Assembly (NCBI GenBank): GCA_037501455.1
Contig: CM074855.1
Location: 36,613,001 to 36,677,000 of the forward strand
DNA: 64,000 nucleotides
Origin: Lantana camara
Taxonomy: Eukaryota; Streptophyta; Magnoliopsida; Lamiales; Verbenaceae
Reading direction: 5' to 3'
In this document: piece by piece, positions 22,664-33,205 of the stretch
Numbering within the stretch: position 1 is the first letter of the stretch
Layout: every line of letters starts with the position of its first letter
Notes under the pieces: model-generated
What the model was told of the DNA's origin: nothing
Seen by the model: only the letters and a program-made list of their open reading frames with translations
Databases searched by the model: none
Translations under genes and position numbers: made by a program

Positions 22664-22700
22664 GAATCTGGTGACCAGATTCTTCTAAGGAGGGGAGAGT
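22664..22700 (+). promoter_or_regulatory. Pre-PPT hairpin and polypurine tract of element B
   Basis: GAATCTGG-tga-CCAGATTC (22664-22682), a perfect eight-pair stem, then four bases and AAGGAGGGGAGAGT abutting the LTR. The arms differ from those of A at paired positions. Confidence 0.85.
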
Positions 22701-25531
22701 TGTAACGCCCCGGTTTTTCCATTCATGCATTATGTGTTATTGTTATAACTTTCATATCATGATATTCATTTTAATTTCATTTCAATGCATTTCCTATTAT
22801 ATGCATAATTTATACTTTTCATCTTATAACATATTTTCATTTACATGTATATATATGTATATATTTATGTACCTATTTATATATTTAAACTTATTTTATG
22901 AGATTGTTATTTTTTCTAATCTCATTCACTCATGCAATTAATTATCAACATGCATTATATACATATATACATCCATGTATTCATGCTACCCTAATACACT
23001 CACACATTCATTATATATGTATATAATAATAAGAGCACTAAAGATTTATATACATATAATATACATAATATCTCCACTTTATTACTTTATACATATATAC
23101 ATTATATCTATAATTATATTACATATATTACATACATTCATCTCTCCCACATTTCATTCCATCAAAATAACTTCCACACACACACACACACACCAAAAAC
23201 CGATCAAAACACCAAGGAAGGAGGAAGAGGGATTTCATCATTTTCCAAGCTAGAATTCAAGGAAGATAATTGCATAAGTGGAAGCATGAATACATGAATG
23301 TATATATGTATATAATGCATGTTGAACTCATCTCATCCTTTCATCCATTTCTTCTTCCATCTTGAGGTATAGGGAGAATTCGATTGAATCTCTTGATGTG
23401 TGATTGAGTAGGGTTTGGTGATAATGATAAGAATTCCTGGTTATATATGACTAGAAGCATGATCTTGATCATTTAGCTTGCCAACTTGCATGAATTCTTG
23501 AAGAAATGGGAAGTTGATTTCATGAAATACTTTGGGGTTTGGAATGATAATTCTTGATGATTTGATGTATGTTTCCTTGGATTATATGATGTTTAATTGA
23601 TATATATGAGTTATATGCATAATATATGATTATTTGGAGCATTTTGGTTGAGTTTTCTTTGGGTTTTCATCCCTTTTCTTCCTTCCCCGAAGCTTCCCCT
23701 GTTTTGCCCCTTTTTCCACCTCTGGAACAGTACCCGGGCGGGTAGTTTTCCCCCGAAAGCTTCTGAACTGCTTACCCGGTCGGGGAACTTTTCCCTTGAA
23801 TTTTACCCGGCCGGGTACTCCCTCATCCGAACTCCAAATGGCCTGATTTTTGATTCGTTCGAAATATCTTGAAGTCTAGAACAACCTCCAATTGGAATCA
23901 CCTCAATATCTTTTCCCATTTGTGAGATATTATCAATTCTTTTTGGTGTCGCTGCTTTCCCCGACAAACTGCACTCGCCTAACTTCAAGCTAACGCCGTT
24001 TTCTCCTCGCTTTGAACTAGAAAACGAACCATATACCATTTTAAAGGTCTACTTGTCTAGTTTCATTCCCAATAAGAAAAACTTAATTCCAACTTCTATA
24101 TCTCAAGATATTCCAGTTTTCCCTCAGCATGTACATTTCCAAAAATTGTCGGTTTTGGCCAAACTTCACCAAAACCCTTCTTATCGCATTCTTTTCACTT
24201 CCTTGGCTCCACTATGTGACTTATATGATAAATATACTTGATTAATTGATAAGTATGCTCCTAATTGACATTCCTTGATTGTTATTGCATTATATATTGA
24301 TCCATGACTTTGCCGTTCGTCTTAAATGGTTTATACGAGTCGAGTCTTACGTACACGTGTCCTTGTTATACAGATCACATTCCCGGTGAAGAGGAGCACG
24401 CTCCTTAGGGTGTTTCCTTGCTTCTTTTGGTTGGTAAAGTAAAGGTGAGGTTTAATTTCTAGATATGTAGAACCTTTACAACCCTATGTGATCTTTCGGC
24501 CAAAATGTATCTATATATCTATAATTTTCCAAAACCTTATTGATTTTCAAATAATTTACCGAATTGAACTGATTGATTGATTGATTTGACGAGTAAAGCA
24601 TGTTCACGTTGGGCCCCGAGGGTAGTGTATTGAGCTAACCGAGGAAGCAAGGGCTGACGGGTAACTCTTGCACTATCCTGACCAATTTTGGGATCACCTT
24701 TGAATCCACCAGGAGGTTTGGTGGAGGAAGAAATCCCGTACGTGGGAGTCATGTTCCTGACGTACACCATGCATGGATAGTTGGGTCTTGCAAGCCCACC
24801 ATCACCCGGAGGAAGAAGGAGTTCATGAAACTGTTAATTGTGCACTGTAATTACTTGCATGATAACCTAATAAATTGAAACACTCATGATTGTACACTTA
24901 TGGACAAAGGTTGGAGAATTGCCCTCACTCGCTGGGCCACGGATTGAATTGATAATGATTGAATTATTAAATTGATTAGTTGTAATCTCGGGCGAGAATT
25001 ACTTTAATATTTGAACTTATATTGCTTCTTTTATGAAAACTTACCCGAGATTGTAGCTTGCATGGTAATTGCGCTTATATTTATTTAAACCCCTCACTCA
25101 GTCTTTCATAGACTGACATCTCACATTTTCAGTTTTGCAGGTAGAGTGCTAGGCGGGGTCGAGTCAGGTCTTTACCTTTGAGTCTAACATTTCATTTCAT
25201 GTATGGATTTTGGAGTATCATGTTAGTGGTTTTTGGATATTTATACATGTGTGATGTATAGGAGATGATAATGTATTGATAAGTGTTGGTACCTACTACT
25301 ATATATATACTTTTGATGTAAATATGGTACCTATATGTATTGATATAATGCTTCCGTTTTTAATTTATCATGTTTTGGTTTGATTGTGTTGGTGTTAGTC
25401 CCGCCTAGCTAGATTGTTTCTTGCTTTGTCACCCGTTCGCTATAGTCTTGGTTCATGTACGGATTATCCATTTCATATGTGGACTGAGCTATAGTGCGGG
25501 GGTGTGGCATCTCGGCGTTCCGGGTGCTACA
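22701..25531 (+). repeat. 3' LTR of element B (2831 bp)
   Basis: Has the full promoter region (TATA-like 25075-25089, hairpin 25100-25114) and a perfect inverted pair GCTAGGCGGG (25148-25157) / CCCGCCTAGC (25400-25409). The palindrome cluster at 23730-23818 is one unit shorter than in the 5' LTR. Ends TGCTACA next to TATTG. Confidence 0.93.
25075..25114 (+). promoter_or_regulatory. TATA-like box and start-site hairpin (B, 3' LTR)
   Basis: TTATATTTATTTAAA at 25075-25089, then CTCACTC and AGTCT-ttcat-AGACT at 25100-25114, followed by GACATCTC. The 5' LTR keeps the hairpin but has lost the TATA segment. Confidence 0.55.
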
Positions 25532-25823
25532 TATTGACTATTATCAACTTGTACAAAAAAGTTTGCTCCCCTCCTGCTCTACTAATAAGTGGTGTCCTCC
25601 TGCTTGAGACTTTACCTTCATTGTTTTGTGAGTGATGCTCTTCTATTGGATTACACCATTGAGGAAAGCCATGCAAATTGCAACAATAAAATAATCTTCC
25701 CCTGTTACAATTATCTCTATCAACCACCTTGATTGTAGCCCACTCTCCGCATTCCCTGCATTTCTCCTTTCTATATCTAAGAGAATTTTTTCGTGTATAA
25801 GTTGAGCTATTTGAACTTGCCAT
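25532..25823 (-). pseudogene. GRF-type zinc-finger gene split by element B
   Basis: The minus-strand frame starts at ATG 25823 and shows KCRECGEWATIKVVDRDN, then NRGRLFYCCN and GFPQWCNP. This is the C-x2-C, G-R-x-F-x-C and late-Cys pattern of the GRF zinc finger, expected to bind nucleic acid. About 40 residues later the frame runs into the element B LTR and stops. Removing B and one TATTG extends the frame by a hydrophobic tail ending at 16909, giving a protein of roughly 114 residues with an N-terminal finger and a C-terminal membrane segment, an arrangement seen in small plant GRF proteins. It lies between MULE tandem repeats, so it may be MULE cargo or a nearby host gene caught in the nest. 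Confidence 0.8.
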
Positions 25824-25856
25824 GATCTTTAAATTCTTTAATGATCATTAGAAGAC

Positions 25857-25865
25857 TTATATAGT
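25857..25865 (-). promoter_or_regulatory. Possible TATA box of the GRF gene
   Basis: Minus-strand CTATATAAG lies about 34-42 bp upstream of the ATG at 25823. That is close for a plant TATA box plus 5' UTR; the true start may be slightly downstream. Confidence 0.35.
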
Positions 25866-26302
25866 GATCCCCACCAATGGCTATAATACGGATTATAATC
25901 TATAACTACTATAATATAACGGCTATAATATTTTGTAATATTATCATCTTTCAGGGGCTCTTTTGCAAACCCACAAATTTACTCACTATATATATATAAA
26001 TATATAAATATATTATAAATAATTGTTACATTGCCTAACCCTAATTCACTTTTTTGTCTTCCATCCTCTTATCTTGAATTTTTCCGCCGCCGTCGCCAAT
26101 CCAAAGGAACAATCCTTCGCAGATCTGTAAGAGTCTGCCCTATAAGTTTGAATTGCTCTTGAAAATTATCATGTTTGCTGTATGATTTCCGCCAAATAGT
26201 AGGAATCAATAGATGTTTCTTTATTTGGTCCATGTACTCGTTACACGTTGTAGATGAACTACACTGTGGGCAGTAAATGAGAGAGTTTTGAGATGCTTTA
26301 TG
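25866..26302. other. AT-rich intergenic stretch with a 5'-UTR-like segment
   Basis: Repeated GGCTATAATA / TATAATA motifs lie at 25880-25960. At 26035-26130 the plus strand has CCTAACCCTAATTC followed by a CCGCCGCCGTCGCC run and TCTGTAAGAG, which resembles the first exon and splice donor of a plant gene. No protein can be assigned. A captured gene fragment in a MULE is one possibility. Confidence 0.35.
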
Positions 26303-26430
26303 CAGCCTTTGTATAACAATGCAAAGAAACCCTAGAAAATGCGATTGAAGATTTTATATATAATTATTTTTAGTAATAAATCCTCAATCGTGTTTTCCAG
26401 GGTTTCTTTGCATTGTTATACAAAGGCTAC
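26303..26430. repeat. Long near-perfect foldback (about 54-bp stem)
   Basis: The arm starting AGCCTTTGTATAACAATGC at 26304 is the reverse complement of the arm ending GCATTGTTATACAAAGGCT at 26428. Pairing continues inward through GAAACCCT and CGATTGA/TCAATCG with few mismatches, to an AT-rich loop of about 20 nt near 26357-26378. It could be a small MITE, a young miRNA-type precursor or a duplicated inverted fragment. Confidence 0.85.
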
Positions 26431-26649
26431 ACAAAGCTATCAAAGCTCCCTCAGGTATTGCACATTGCATAGTTCTTCTACAATGTCTAACGATCTAGTG
26501 CAAGGCCAAACAAAGAAATCTATTGATTGCTATTGTTTGGCAACAAGTCCTACGGAAATGACAATTTTCATGAACATTTCAATCAAATATGGCAGATTTG
26601 TGATTAAGGAGGAAGATAGACAATCAATTAATTTTATCCACAATTAAAG

Positions 26650-27090
26650 CAAAATCGAAGGTTAAAATCGAGTGCACAATTCAATAAAAAAATAAACAAT
26701 TCTATTTAGCTGAAGAATCTAGAGCACGATTAATTAAATCGAGTGCGCGATTCAATTAAAAAAATAAATAATTATATTTGGTTGAAGAATCTAGCGCGCG
26801 ATTCATTAAAAAAATAAACAATTATATTTAACTGAAGAATCTTGTGTGCGATTAATTAAATCGAGTGCGCGATTCATTAAAAAAATAAATAAAACGATTA
26901 AGCAGAAGAATTGCGTGAGCGATTCATTAAATCGAGTGCGCGATTCACTAGAAAAATAAACAATTCGATTTAGCTGAAGAATCGAGTGCGCGATTCATTA
27001 AATCAAACACTCGATTTAGTTGGTTTTCTCCCCAAATTCAAGTTCCAATACGTGTGAAGTGGCCAATACCCTTGGGGAACTTGAATCACA
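26650..27090 (+). repeat. Short tandem repeat with GAATCGC-type palindromes
   Basis: Imperfect units of about 60-80 bp with the pattern GAAGAATC...GCGCGATTCATTAAATCGAGTGCGCGATTCA separated by A/T-rich links (AAAAAAATAAATAATTATATTT). The final part (27000-27090) matches the 338-bp monomer, so the short repeat looks like an expansion of one subregion of the larger one. No gene. Confidence 0.8.
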
Positions 27091-27169
27091 GAACGCAAAA
27101 AAGCTGTATTATACAATTTATTTATTCACATGACAAATTAGCAAAAACATACAAACTAGATTGCAATGA

Positions 27170-27863
27170 AATATGAGGAATTCTTGATTAGCTATTCGAT
27201 TCTTCGACACCACTGTCACATGTAGACCTTTTATGACCCTTCCCTCCACACTTTGAACAGGTATTGTATCTTTTTCTTCCCTCAGAAGGTGCCCGGAATC
27301 ACGTCATCCTTTTTCTTCCAACACGCACCTTCAGTGGTGGTGGCTTTACTAGTTTTATACCTATATCTTCAGGCAAATCCCACTGTGACTCGGGAGGTGT
27401 AGGAAATATTGTCTTTGAATATGCCTATATGTAATATTCAACAGTGTAAAATTGGGAGCATAAGGAATATATTCTTTGTCCAAACCCTTCTCGGTTTTGC
27501 TCCCTTAATGCCGATAATACATGGGGGCAGGGGATCTTATCCATCTGGAAGACACCACATGTGCACGTCATATTGTTCAAGTCAACCATAACCTCTGCTC
27601 CAAGTCCGCGAATAGAAAATTCATGAGCATTGAACTGTTGTGCAATGCATCCTTTAGATTTCTCCAAATTACTCCGCAGAACTTTCTCTTTTGATGGCAC
27701 CAGGATTGTATTGCAGTTGATCATGTCCGTTCACCGGGTGAGGAACCAATCAGCCAAGATTCGTATGATAGACTCAAACAGAGCAGGGATAGGATACTCT
27801 CTTTCAAATCGAATCCTAGAATTAACAGACTCGGCCATGTTGCTGTTGAGGGTAGAAATTGCA
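27170..27863 (-). pseudogene. Mutator-like (MULE) transposase, C-terminal part
   Basis: The minus strand from 27863 gives STLNSNMAESVNSRIRFERE and ALFESIIRILADWFLTR, the segment after the catalytic core in plant MULE transposases. A TGA follows (27726-27728), then a frame with the SWIM zinc finger: CTCG...IPCPH, i.e. C-x-C and C-x-H. Further on are a PPESQWDLPEDIGIKL segment, an in-frame stop, and a zinc knuckle CSKCGGKGHKRSTC near 27220. The DDE core would lie upstream but is cut off by element I at 27864. Transposase would have mobilised the surrounding MULE; this copy is dead. Confidence 0.85.
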
Positions 27864-29297
27864 TGAATTTAAGCGTTAATTAGACTATAATTGTGTGCCG
27901 TTAGATGTGTTTGCATGTGTATTTTACTCCACTTAGGTGTTTGAGGAGTTGGAGACAAGAAATGGCGGACCGAAGCGAATTCACGCATTTTTGGAGGAAA
28001 AAGGAGTAACTCCCGTTACCCCTTAGGTGCACAATTTTGTTAACCCCCGTTAACAGACGCAGTAGCATTACTTGAGGCGAAGTATGGGAGTAACGCCCGT
28101 TACCCCTGGGCAGAAGAAAAGTGGTAACGCCCGTTACTGCTTATAAAAGCACAACCACAACTTAGGCTAGTAACGGGCGTTACGGTATTTTGTGCGTAGA
28201 TGAGTAACGCCCGTTACCAGCGTCGGCGAGAGAAGTTTAGGGTTGATATTTAAGTGCGGTTAGAAGTCTTTTTGAGGGACTTCTTCCTGGAGTTCGTAAC
28301 CTAGTTTTGGAGAGGGAGTTGCTGAGCTTTTCCTAGGGTTCTTCAGAGATTTCGAGAGGACGAAAGGATCGAATTCTTCAACGATTTTAGTTTTTCCGAT
28401 TTTATTGTTGTTTTATTTTATCAAACTAATTCCTCAAGATTTAGTTTCCATTAGTTTTCATGTTCATTTTTCCAGATTTTGTTGAATGCTTATGGTTTTG
28501 AATTTTAGACTCTGTTTAGATTTTATGAACATGAATTTCTTTAATGCAATTTCCATTAGTTTTATGAGTTTTGCTTTGATTATGAGTAACTAATTCTCTA
28601 GGGCTAGGGGAGTGATGATGAATGCATGATAGGTGTTCGATATAATGCTTGAATGACTCGTGTTAATTCTTAGTTTGAAAAAGGGCTTAATTTGAATTGC
28701 AACGGTCTAGCCAACTTTAACATGTGTTATAATTGCCTAAACATCGAGAGATTGATGGTAATTTAGATTGTTTTCATAACTTGTAAGTTGTAGAATACAA
28801 AGAGATTTGGTTCTAGCTTATACAACGGTAATCTTATTCCATGCCAAGCTGCTAGAATATTGAATTGCAATAGTCTTAATCGTATGGTTTAATTAACTAT
28901 TGATGATTGCGAGAGTAACATTGAACACTAATTATGCACTTGGTTACACCTTGAGAGAGGGTAATACAAACATAAGTGACTAGGTTGTAGAATTACACTT
29001 ATCAAACGAGTATTATATTGACTCTTGATTTTATGAATGATTACCTTCCCCTACCTGCGTAGTTTACTGATTTTAATCCGCAAATTTAGTTGTTACTTGT
29101 GTTCTTTTTAGTTAATTGCTTAAATTTTGTTTTAGTAGATTAATAAACAACCACTTAAATTTCGTTCGGCCTTTAGATTAGAAAGGAGTGTTGAGTAGTG
29201 ATTGATTTCCCTTCCCTGTGGGTACGATCCTATTGTGCTACGTGTATATTAAGTGTACACTTGCCCGATTGGTTTTAACTAAGTAAAACAAACAACA
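27864..29297 (+). repeat. 5' LTR of element I (about 1434 bp)
   Basis: The left boundary is set where MULE transposase coding ends (GAAATTGCA|TGAATTTAAGCG), the right by AACAACA seven bases before the primer site. Without a second LTR in view, the left edge is accurate to a few bases only. TATAAAA at 28142-28148 lies inside a cluster of GTAACGCCCGTTAC palindromes. The rest is AT-rich with no gene. Confidence 0.75.
28006..28217 (+). repeat. Palindrome cluster around the TATA box of LTR I (GTAACGCCCGTTAC type)
   Basis: Six copies: 28006-28019, 28039-28054 (variant arms GTTAAC/GTTAAC), 28090-28103, 28124-28137, 28170-28183 (inverted centre GGGC) and 28204-28217. TATAAAA at 28142-28148 lies between the fourth and fifth, and the predicted transcript start (about 28170-28180) falls in the fifth. 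Confidence 0.85.
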
Positions 29298-29303
29298 AGT
29301 TTT

Positions 29304-29321
29304 TGGCGCCGTTTCCGGGGA
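29304..29321 (+). other. Primer binding site (tRNA-Asp type) of element I
   Basis: TGGCGCCGTTTCCGGGGA; Athila-type elements use a tRNA-Asp complement of this form. The minus-strand site of H is TGGCGCCGTTGCCGGGGA, one base different. Confidence 0.85.
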
Positions 29322-29449
29322 AGGCGTTTTAAATCAATATTACTTAAATATTTTAATCTAGTGCTTTAGACCATTATTTTGTTTTGTGTTCGCGGTCTTT
29401 GTCATTGTGGAATTGAGCTAAGGATTTTCCTTGATCTTGCGTAGATTCG

Positions 29450-30694
29450 ATGGCCGAAGACCCTACCAACGCAAGAGGTGGGGGGGTTGAAGATCCACTT
29501 CAAGACCCACCTCCTCCAGCGATTTGAGATTACAACTTACCGAATGCGGGGGCGATTAAGATTGCAACCCGTCCCCCTATTACAGCAAATAAATTTGAGA
29601 TTAAACCAACTATAATCAACTTGTTGCAGAACAATCCATTTTCAGGATTACCACTGGAGGATCCGACTTCACATCTTGAGTACTTTCTTGAGGTGTGTGA
29701 TACTGTCAAGATCCATAATGTCACACTCGATGCCATCCGAGTTAAACTTTTCCCATTCTCTCTGAGGGAACGAGCCAAGGCATGGCTGAGTACTATACCG
29801 AATGAATCTTTTCTAAGTTGGGAGGTAATTTCTTAGGCTTTTCTAGCCAAAATTTTTCCTCTTAGCAAAACCATAAAGTATAGGAACGAAATTCAAGGTT
29901 TCCGACAGTTGGATGGAGAGACATTTTATGAGGCTTGGGAGAGATTTAAAGAGTTGTAGAAGAAGTGTCCACACCATGGGATTCCTGGATGGTTGTTGAT
30001 TCAGACATTTTACAATGGGATGCTCCCTACTTTCAGAGGAGCAATGGATCCTGCAGCTGGCGGAGCATTTTTGTCAAAATCAGAAATAGTTGTCGCTGAA
30101 ATGTTAGAGAACATGTCACAGAATGATGTTTTTGTGCATGACAAATGCCAATCCCACCCAACCGAGGTTGCAGTAGAAATAAAAGAGCTAGATGGTTTAA
30201 CCGCCATCAGTGCCCAAATCAAAGCTCTTAACAACAGATTAAACCAACTTTCTGTGAACGCAGTTGGGATACAACCCCAACCAGTGCAGGTAACTTGTGA
30301 AATTTGCAATGGTCCGCATGCATTTAACTTATGTCCTTATTCCAATGCAGGTGAGCAGGTGCAAGAGAAATTGATCTACGCAGACAACTCAAATGCCTAC
30401 AACCCTGGCTGGAGGAATCATCATTATTCTTCTAGGTCTAACACACAGAACCTACTCCAATAGCCAGGCCGATACCTAATGCAACCATAACCTCCACCAT
30501 ACATTCCTAACACTCGACCTCTACAACAACAGAAGCAGGGATGGGAGGTTGCACTTGAGAAGTTCATAGCCGTGTCTTCGGACAAATTTCAGAAATTGGA
30601 AACTCAAGTAGAGCAGGTGGTGAATCAGAATAGGAATTTGGAAAACCAGATCGGTCAGATAGCCCACTCGTTGAATATGAGAGGGCAAGGGATG
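29450..30694 (+). pseudogene. gag: Element I gag, interrupted by stops and by LTR J
   Basis: The frame from ATG 29450 (MAEDPTNARGGG) contains the Athila-type Gag blocks IINLLQNNPFSGLPLEDP, VKLFPFSLRERAKAWL, YEAWERFKEL and CPHHGIPGW, plus LIQTFYNGM. It continues to CEICNGPHAFNLCP, a CCHC-like knuckle in which the final Cys fits C-x2-C-x4-H-x4-C, and to a coiled-coil-like KLETQVEQVVNQNRNLENQI. The whole length is in one frame but has in-frame stops near 29525, 29834, 29957, 30461 and 30488. LTR J enters after the RGQGMLP segment, and the frame resumes after 33205. Confidence 0.88.
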
Positions 30695-31109
30695 TTACCT
30701 GTAGCACCCGGAACGCTAGGCGCCACATCCCCCGCACTATAGGCTCAATCCACATATGAAACGGGCAATTCATACATGAACCGAAACTATAGCGAACGGG
30801 AGACAATAAAAAAAAAACACAAGGCTAGGCGGGTACCCTCAATTAAAACCAAAACAACTCAGAGCAATAAAATAGCGGAAGCAAAAGCGTTCAATACATA
30901 TAGATACCATATTTACATATTTACTTATAGGTACCGACAAATCATACCATTACAATATCCAACTAATTAAAATTCAAGATTTACTATAAGACAACAAGTA
31001 TCAACACAAGTACAATGTATGAAGGTGCAGTGCTAGACCCGAATAAAAGACACGAGACCCTAATTCCCGCCTAGCACGAAACCTGTAAAAACTGAAAAGT
31101 TGAGGTGTC

Positions 31110-31152
31110 AGTCCAAACGGACTGAGCGAGGGGTATAAATAAATATATGCGC
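31110..31152 (-). promoter_or_regulatory. TATA-like box and start-site hairpin of LTR J
   Basis: Minus strand: GCATATATTTATTTATACCC, then CTCGCTC and AGTCC-gttt-GGACT. The hairpin's fifth pair is C-G here, against A-T in A and T-A in B and C. Confidence 0.55.
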
Positions 31153-32052
31153 ACGTACATGCAAGTTATAATCTCGGGTAATAATTTTTGGAAATCAAAC
31201 ACAATTATTAGCGTAGAAGGTACTATCGCCCGAGGTTACAACTAATTCCATTTACCAATTAGTTCAGTTCAATACAATCAATATGTGGCCCGGCGAGTGA
31301 GGGCAATTCTCCAACCTTGCTCCGACCGTGTATAATCAATCAATTTGTTAGGTGATTAGGTGATCAAGCAATTATTTACTGTGCACAATTAGCAGTTTCA
31401 GTCCATCCTTCTTCCTCCGGGTGATGGTGGGATTGCAAGGCCCCACCATCCAATCAGTCTGGGCAGAGGGTACATGAATCCCTAAGCCCGGAACTCCTTC
31501 CTCCCCTAATCTCCTAGGGGGTTCAGGGGTCATCCCATTTGGTGAGGATAGCACTCGAGTTACCCGTCAGCCCATGCTTTCCCGGTTGGCTCGAGCCACT
31601 ATCCTCGGGCCCACAGTGCAATTCAATACTCGCCCAATACAATCAATCCGTCAATCAATCAATCCATTTTATCAAATCATTTGAAAGTCATAAGGTTCGC
31701 AAACTATAGATATATATATATACATTTTGGCCGAAATAGTCACATAGGGGTTGTAAGGGTTCTATTTATCTAGAATTTAAACCTCACCTGACCAGACGAC
31801 CAAAAGAAAGCAAGAGGGCACCCTACTGAGCGGGCTCCTCAAAACCGGGACCGTGATCTGTGCAACAAGGACAAGTGTGAAGTAAGACTCGACTCGAATG
31901 AACCAAGTATGACGAACGGCAAAATCATGCACCAATATGTTATGCAATAATTATTTAATGAATGTCAAATACGAGCATGATGTCAATAACCCAAGTATAT
32001 AACACATACACATACATCCAAGCATGCAAAACAATATGCAAGAAAACAGGGA

Positions 32053-32264
32053 GTGACACGCCCGTGTCACAAAATTACACTAAGCCGTGACACCCCCGTG
32101 TCACGGTACAGCGGACCAAAAGCTTGCAAAACAAGGTGACACGCCCGTGTCACCAAAACAAGGCAAACCGTGACACCCCCGTGTCACGGTACAGAAAAAC
32201 CGCCCCAGCCAACCCGCACCCCCGTGTCACGCAAAACAAAGCAAAGGTGACACGCCCGTGTCAC
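32053..32264 (-). repeat. Palindrome cluster in LTR J (GTGACACGCCCGTGTCAC type)
   Basis: Five full copies and one half copy with arms GTGACAC/GTGTCAC and centres GC or CC. The first is 32053-32070 and the last 32247-32264. The cluster lies about 0.94-1.15 kb from the LTR start, close to the position in A, B, D and F. Confidence 0.88.
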
Positions 32265-33205
32265 CTGTGCGTGACAGAAAAACAGGGGAGAAAACAGGGG
32301 TTTCCATGCAAAACCAACTCCAACCCAAATAAATCCCAAACACCAACCAAAACAATTGTTAAAACACCTCATACATGCATCATACTTCAAGTATTCAACA
32401 ATCAAACCAATAAATATGCATCAAATCTCCAAGAATCAAGCCCCAAAACCCCATAATTATTCATATACACCAACCATCACATAACCTCATGTATTAGGCA
32501 AGAATGAAGGGAAAAAGGACCTAAACATGCTTCTATACAAGAATAACCAAGAAAGCATCAAGCTAACATCAAACCCTACCCATGTAGCCAATCAAGAAAT
32601 TCAATCCATTCTCATTTTATACCTTGAAATGAAAGAAGAATGAGATGAGATGAAGAGATGAAGATGTTGATGCTTCTAGCTCCAAAGTTCTTCAAAGTAG
32701 CTTGAGATTATGAGATGAATTCTTCTCCTCCTCTCTTGAAGGTGTTTTGATCGATCCTTAGTGTGTGTATATGTGAGGTTCTTGTGTGTATGTAATGTAT
32801 GAGAGTGTTGGAAGAGATGCATATACTAGATATATATTATATCATCCACTATCTAAACATATGTCCCCAATTTGCAAACAAGTCCCTAGGTTATTTAAAT
32901 GAATGCAATCAAGTATTATCCCTACCTAAAAGATCCATTAGCTCCAAACCAAGTTATGCAATTAAGTCCATAATTTCATGAAATGATCAATTAAAGTCAC
33001 ATAATACAATTAAGCGCACTATCACTTAATTCATGAATTTCACATTAAAATTAATTCATATAAATATAGAGAATTGTATAATGCACACAATATTGTAATG
33101 AAATCATAATAAGCAAGTAAATGTATAAACTTAAACTCCCAACTCCCGAAGACCCGCACGTGGCGTGCTTACCTGAACTTCCGGAATTTGGGGCGTTACA
33201 TTACC

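Larger units (their letters stand above)
16967..25531 (+). mobile_element. Element B: non-autonomous Tekay-related LTR element
   Basis: LTRs 16967-19794 and 22701-25531 (TGTAACGCCCC to TGCTACA), target-site duplication TATTG at 16962-16966 and 25532-25536. The internal region is only 2906 bp and has a tRNA-iMet primer site, a leader, a shortened gag frame, a hairpin array and a polypurine tract. There is no RT, RNase H or integrase, so mobilisation needs proteins from a relative such as A. The LTRs differ by roughly 40 substitutions (hand count) plus two informative indels: the 5' copy lacks the TATA segment and the 3' copy lacks one palindrome unit. It is inserted in the GRF gene. Confidence 0.94.
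30700..33200 (-). mobile_element. Solo LTR J, minus strand, 2501 bp
   Basis: Read on the minus strand it runs from TGTAACGCCCC (33200) to GGTGCTACA (30700), flanked by TTACC at 30695-30699 and 33201-33205. It is related to LTR F at its start and around the GGAGTTCCGGGCTTAG block (31475-31500). It has a GTGACACGCCCGTGTCAC cluster (32053-32264), a TATA-like stretch (31131-31152), a start-site hairpin AGTCC-aaac-GGACT (31110-31123) and the inverted pair 30824-30833 / 31066-31075. No coding sequence. Confidence 0.93.

Noticed and set aside
26339..26647. 102-codon open frame starting in the foldback
   Set aside because: Starts in the hairpin loop side, crosses one arm and has no recognisable domain.
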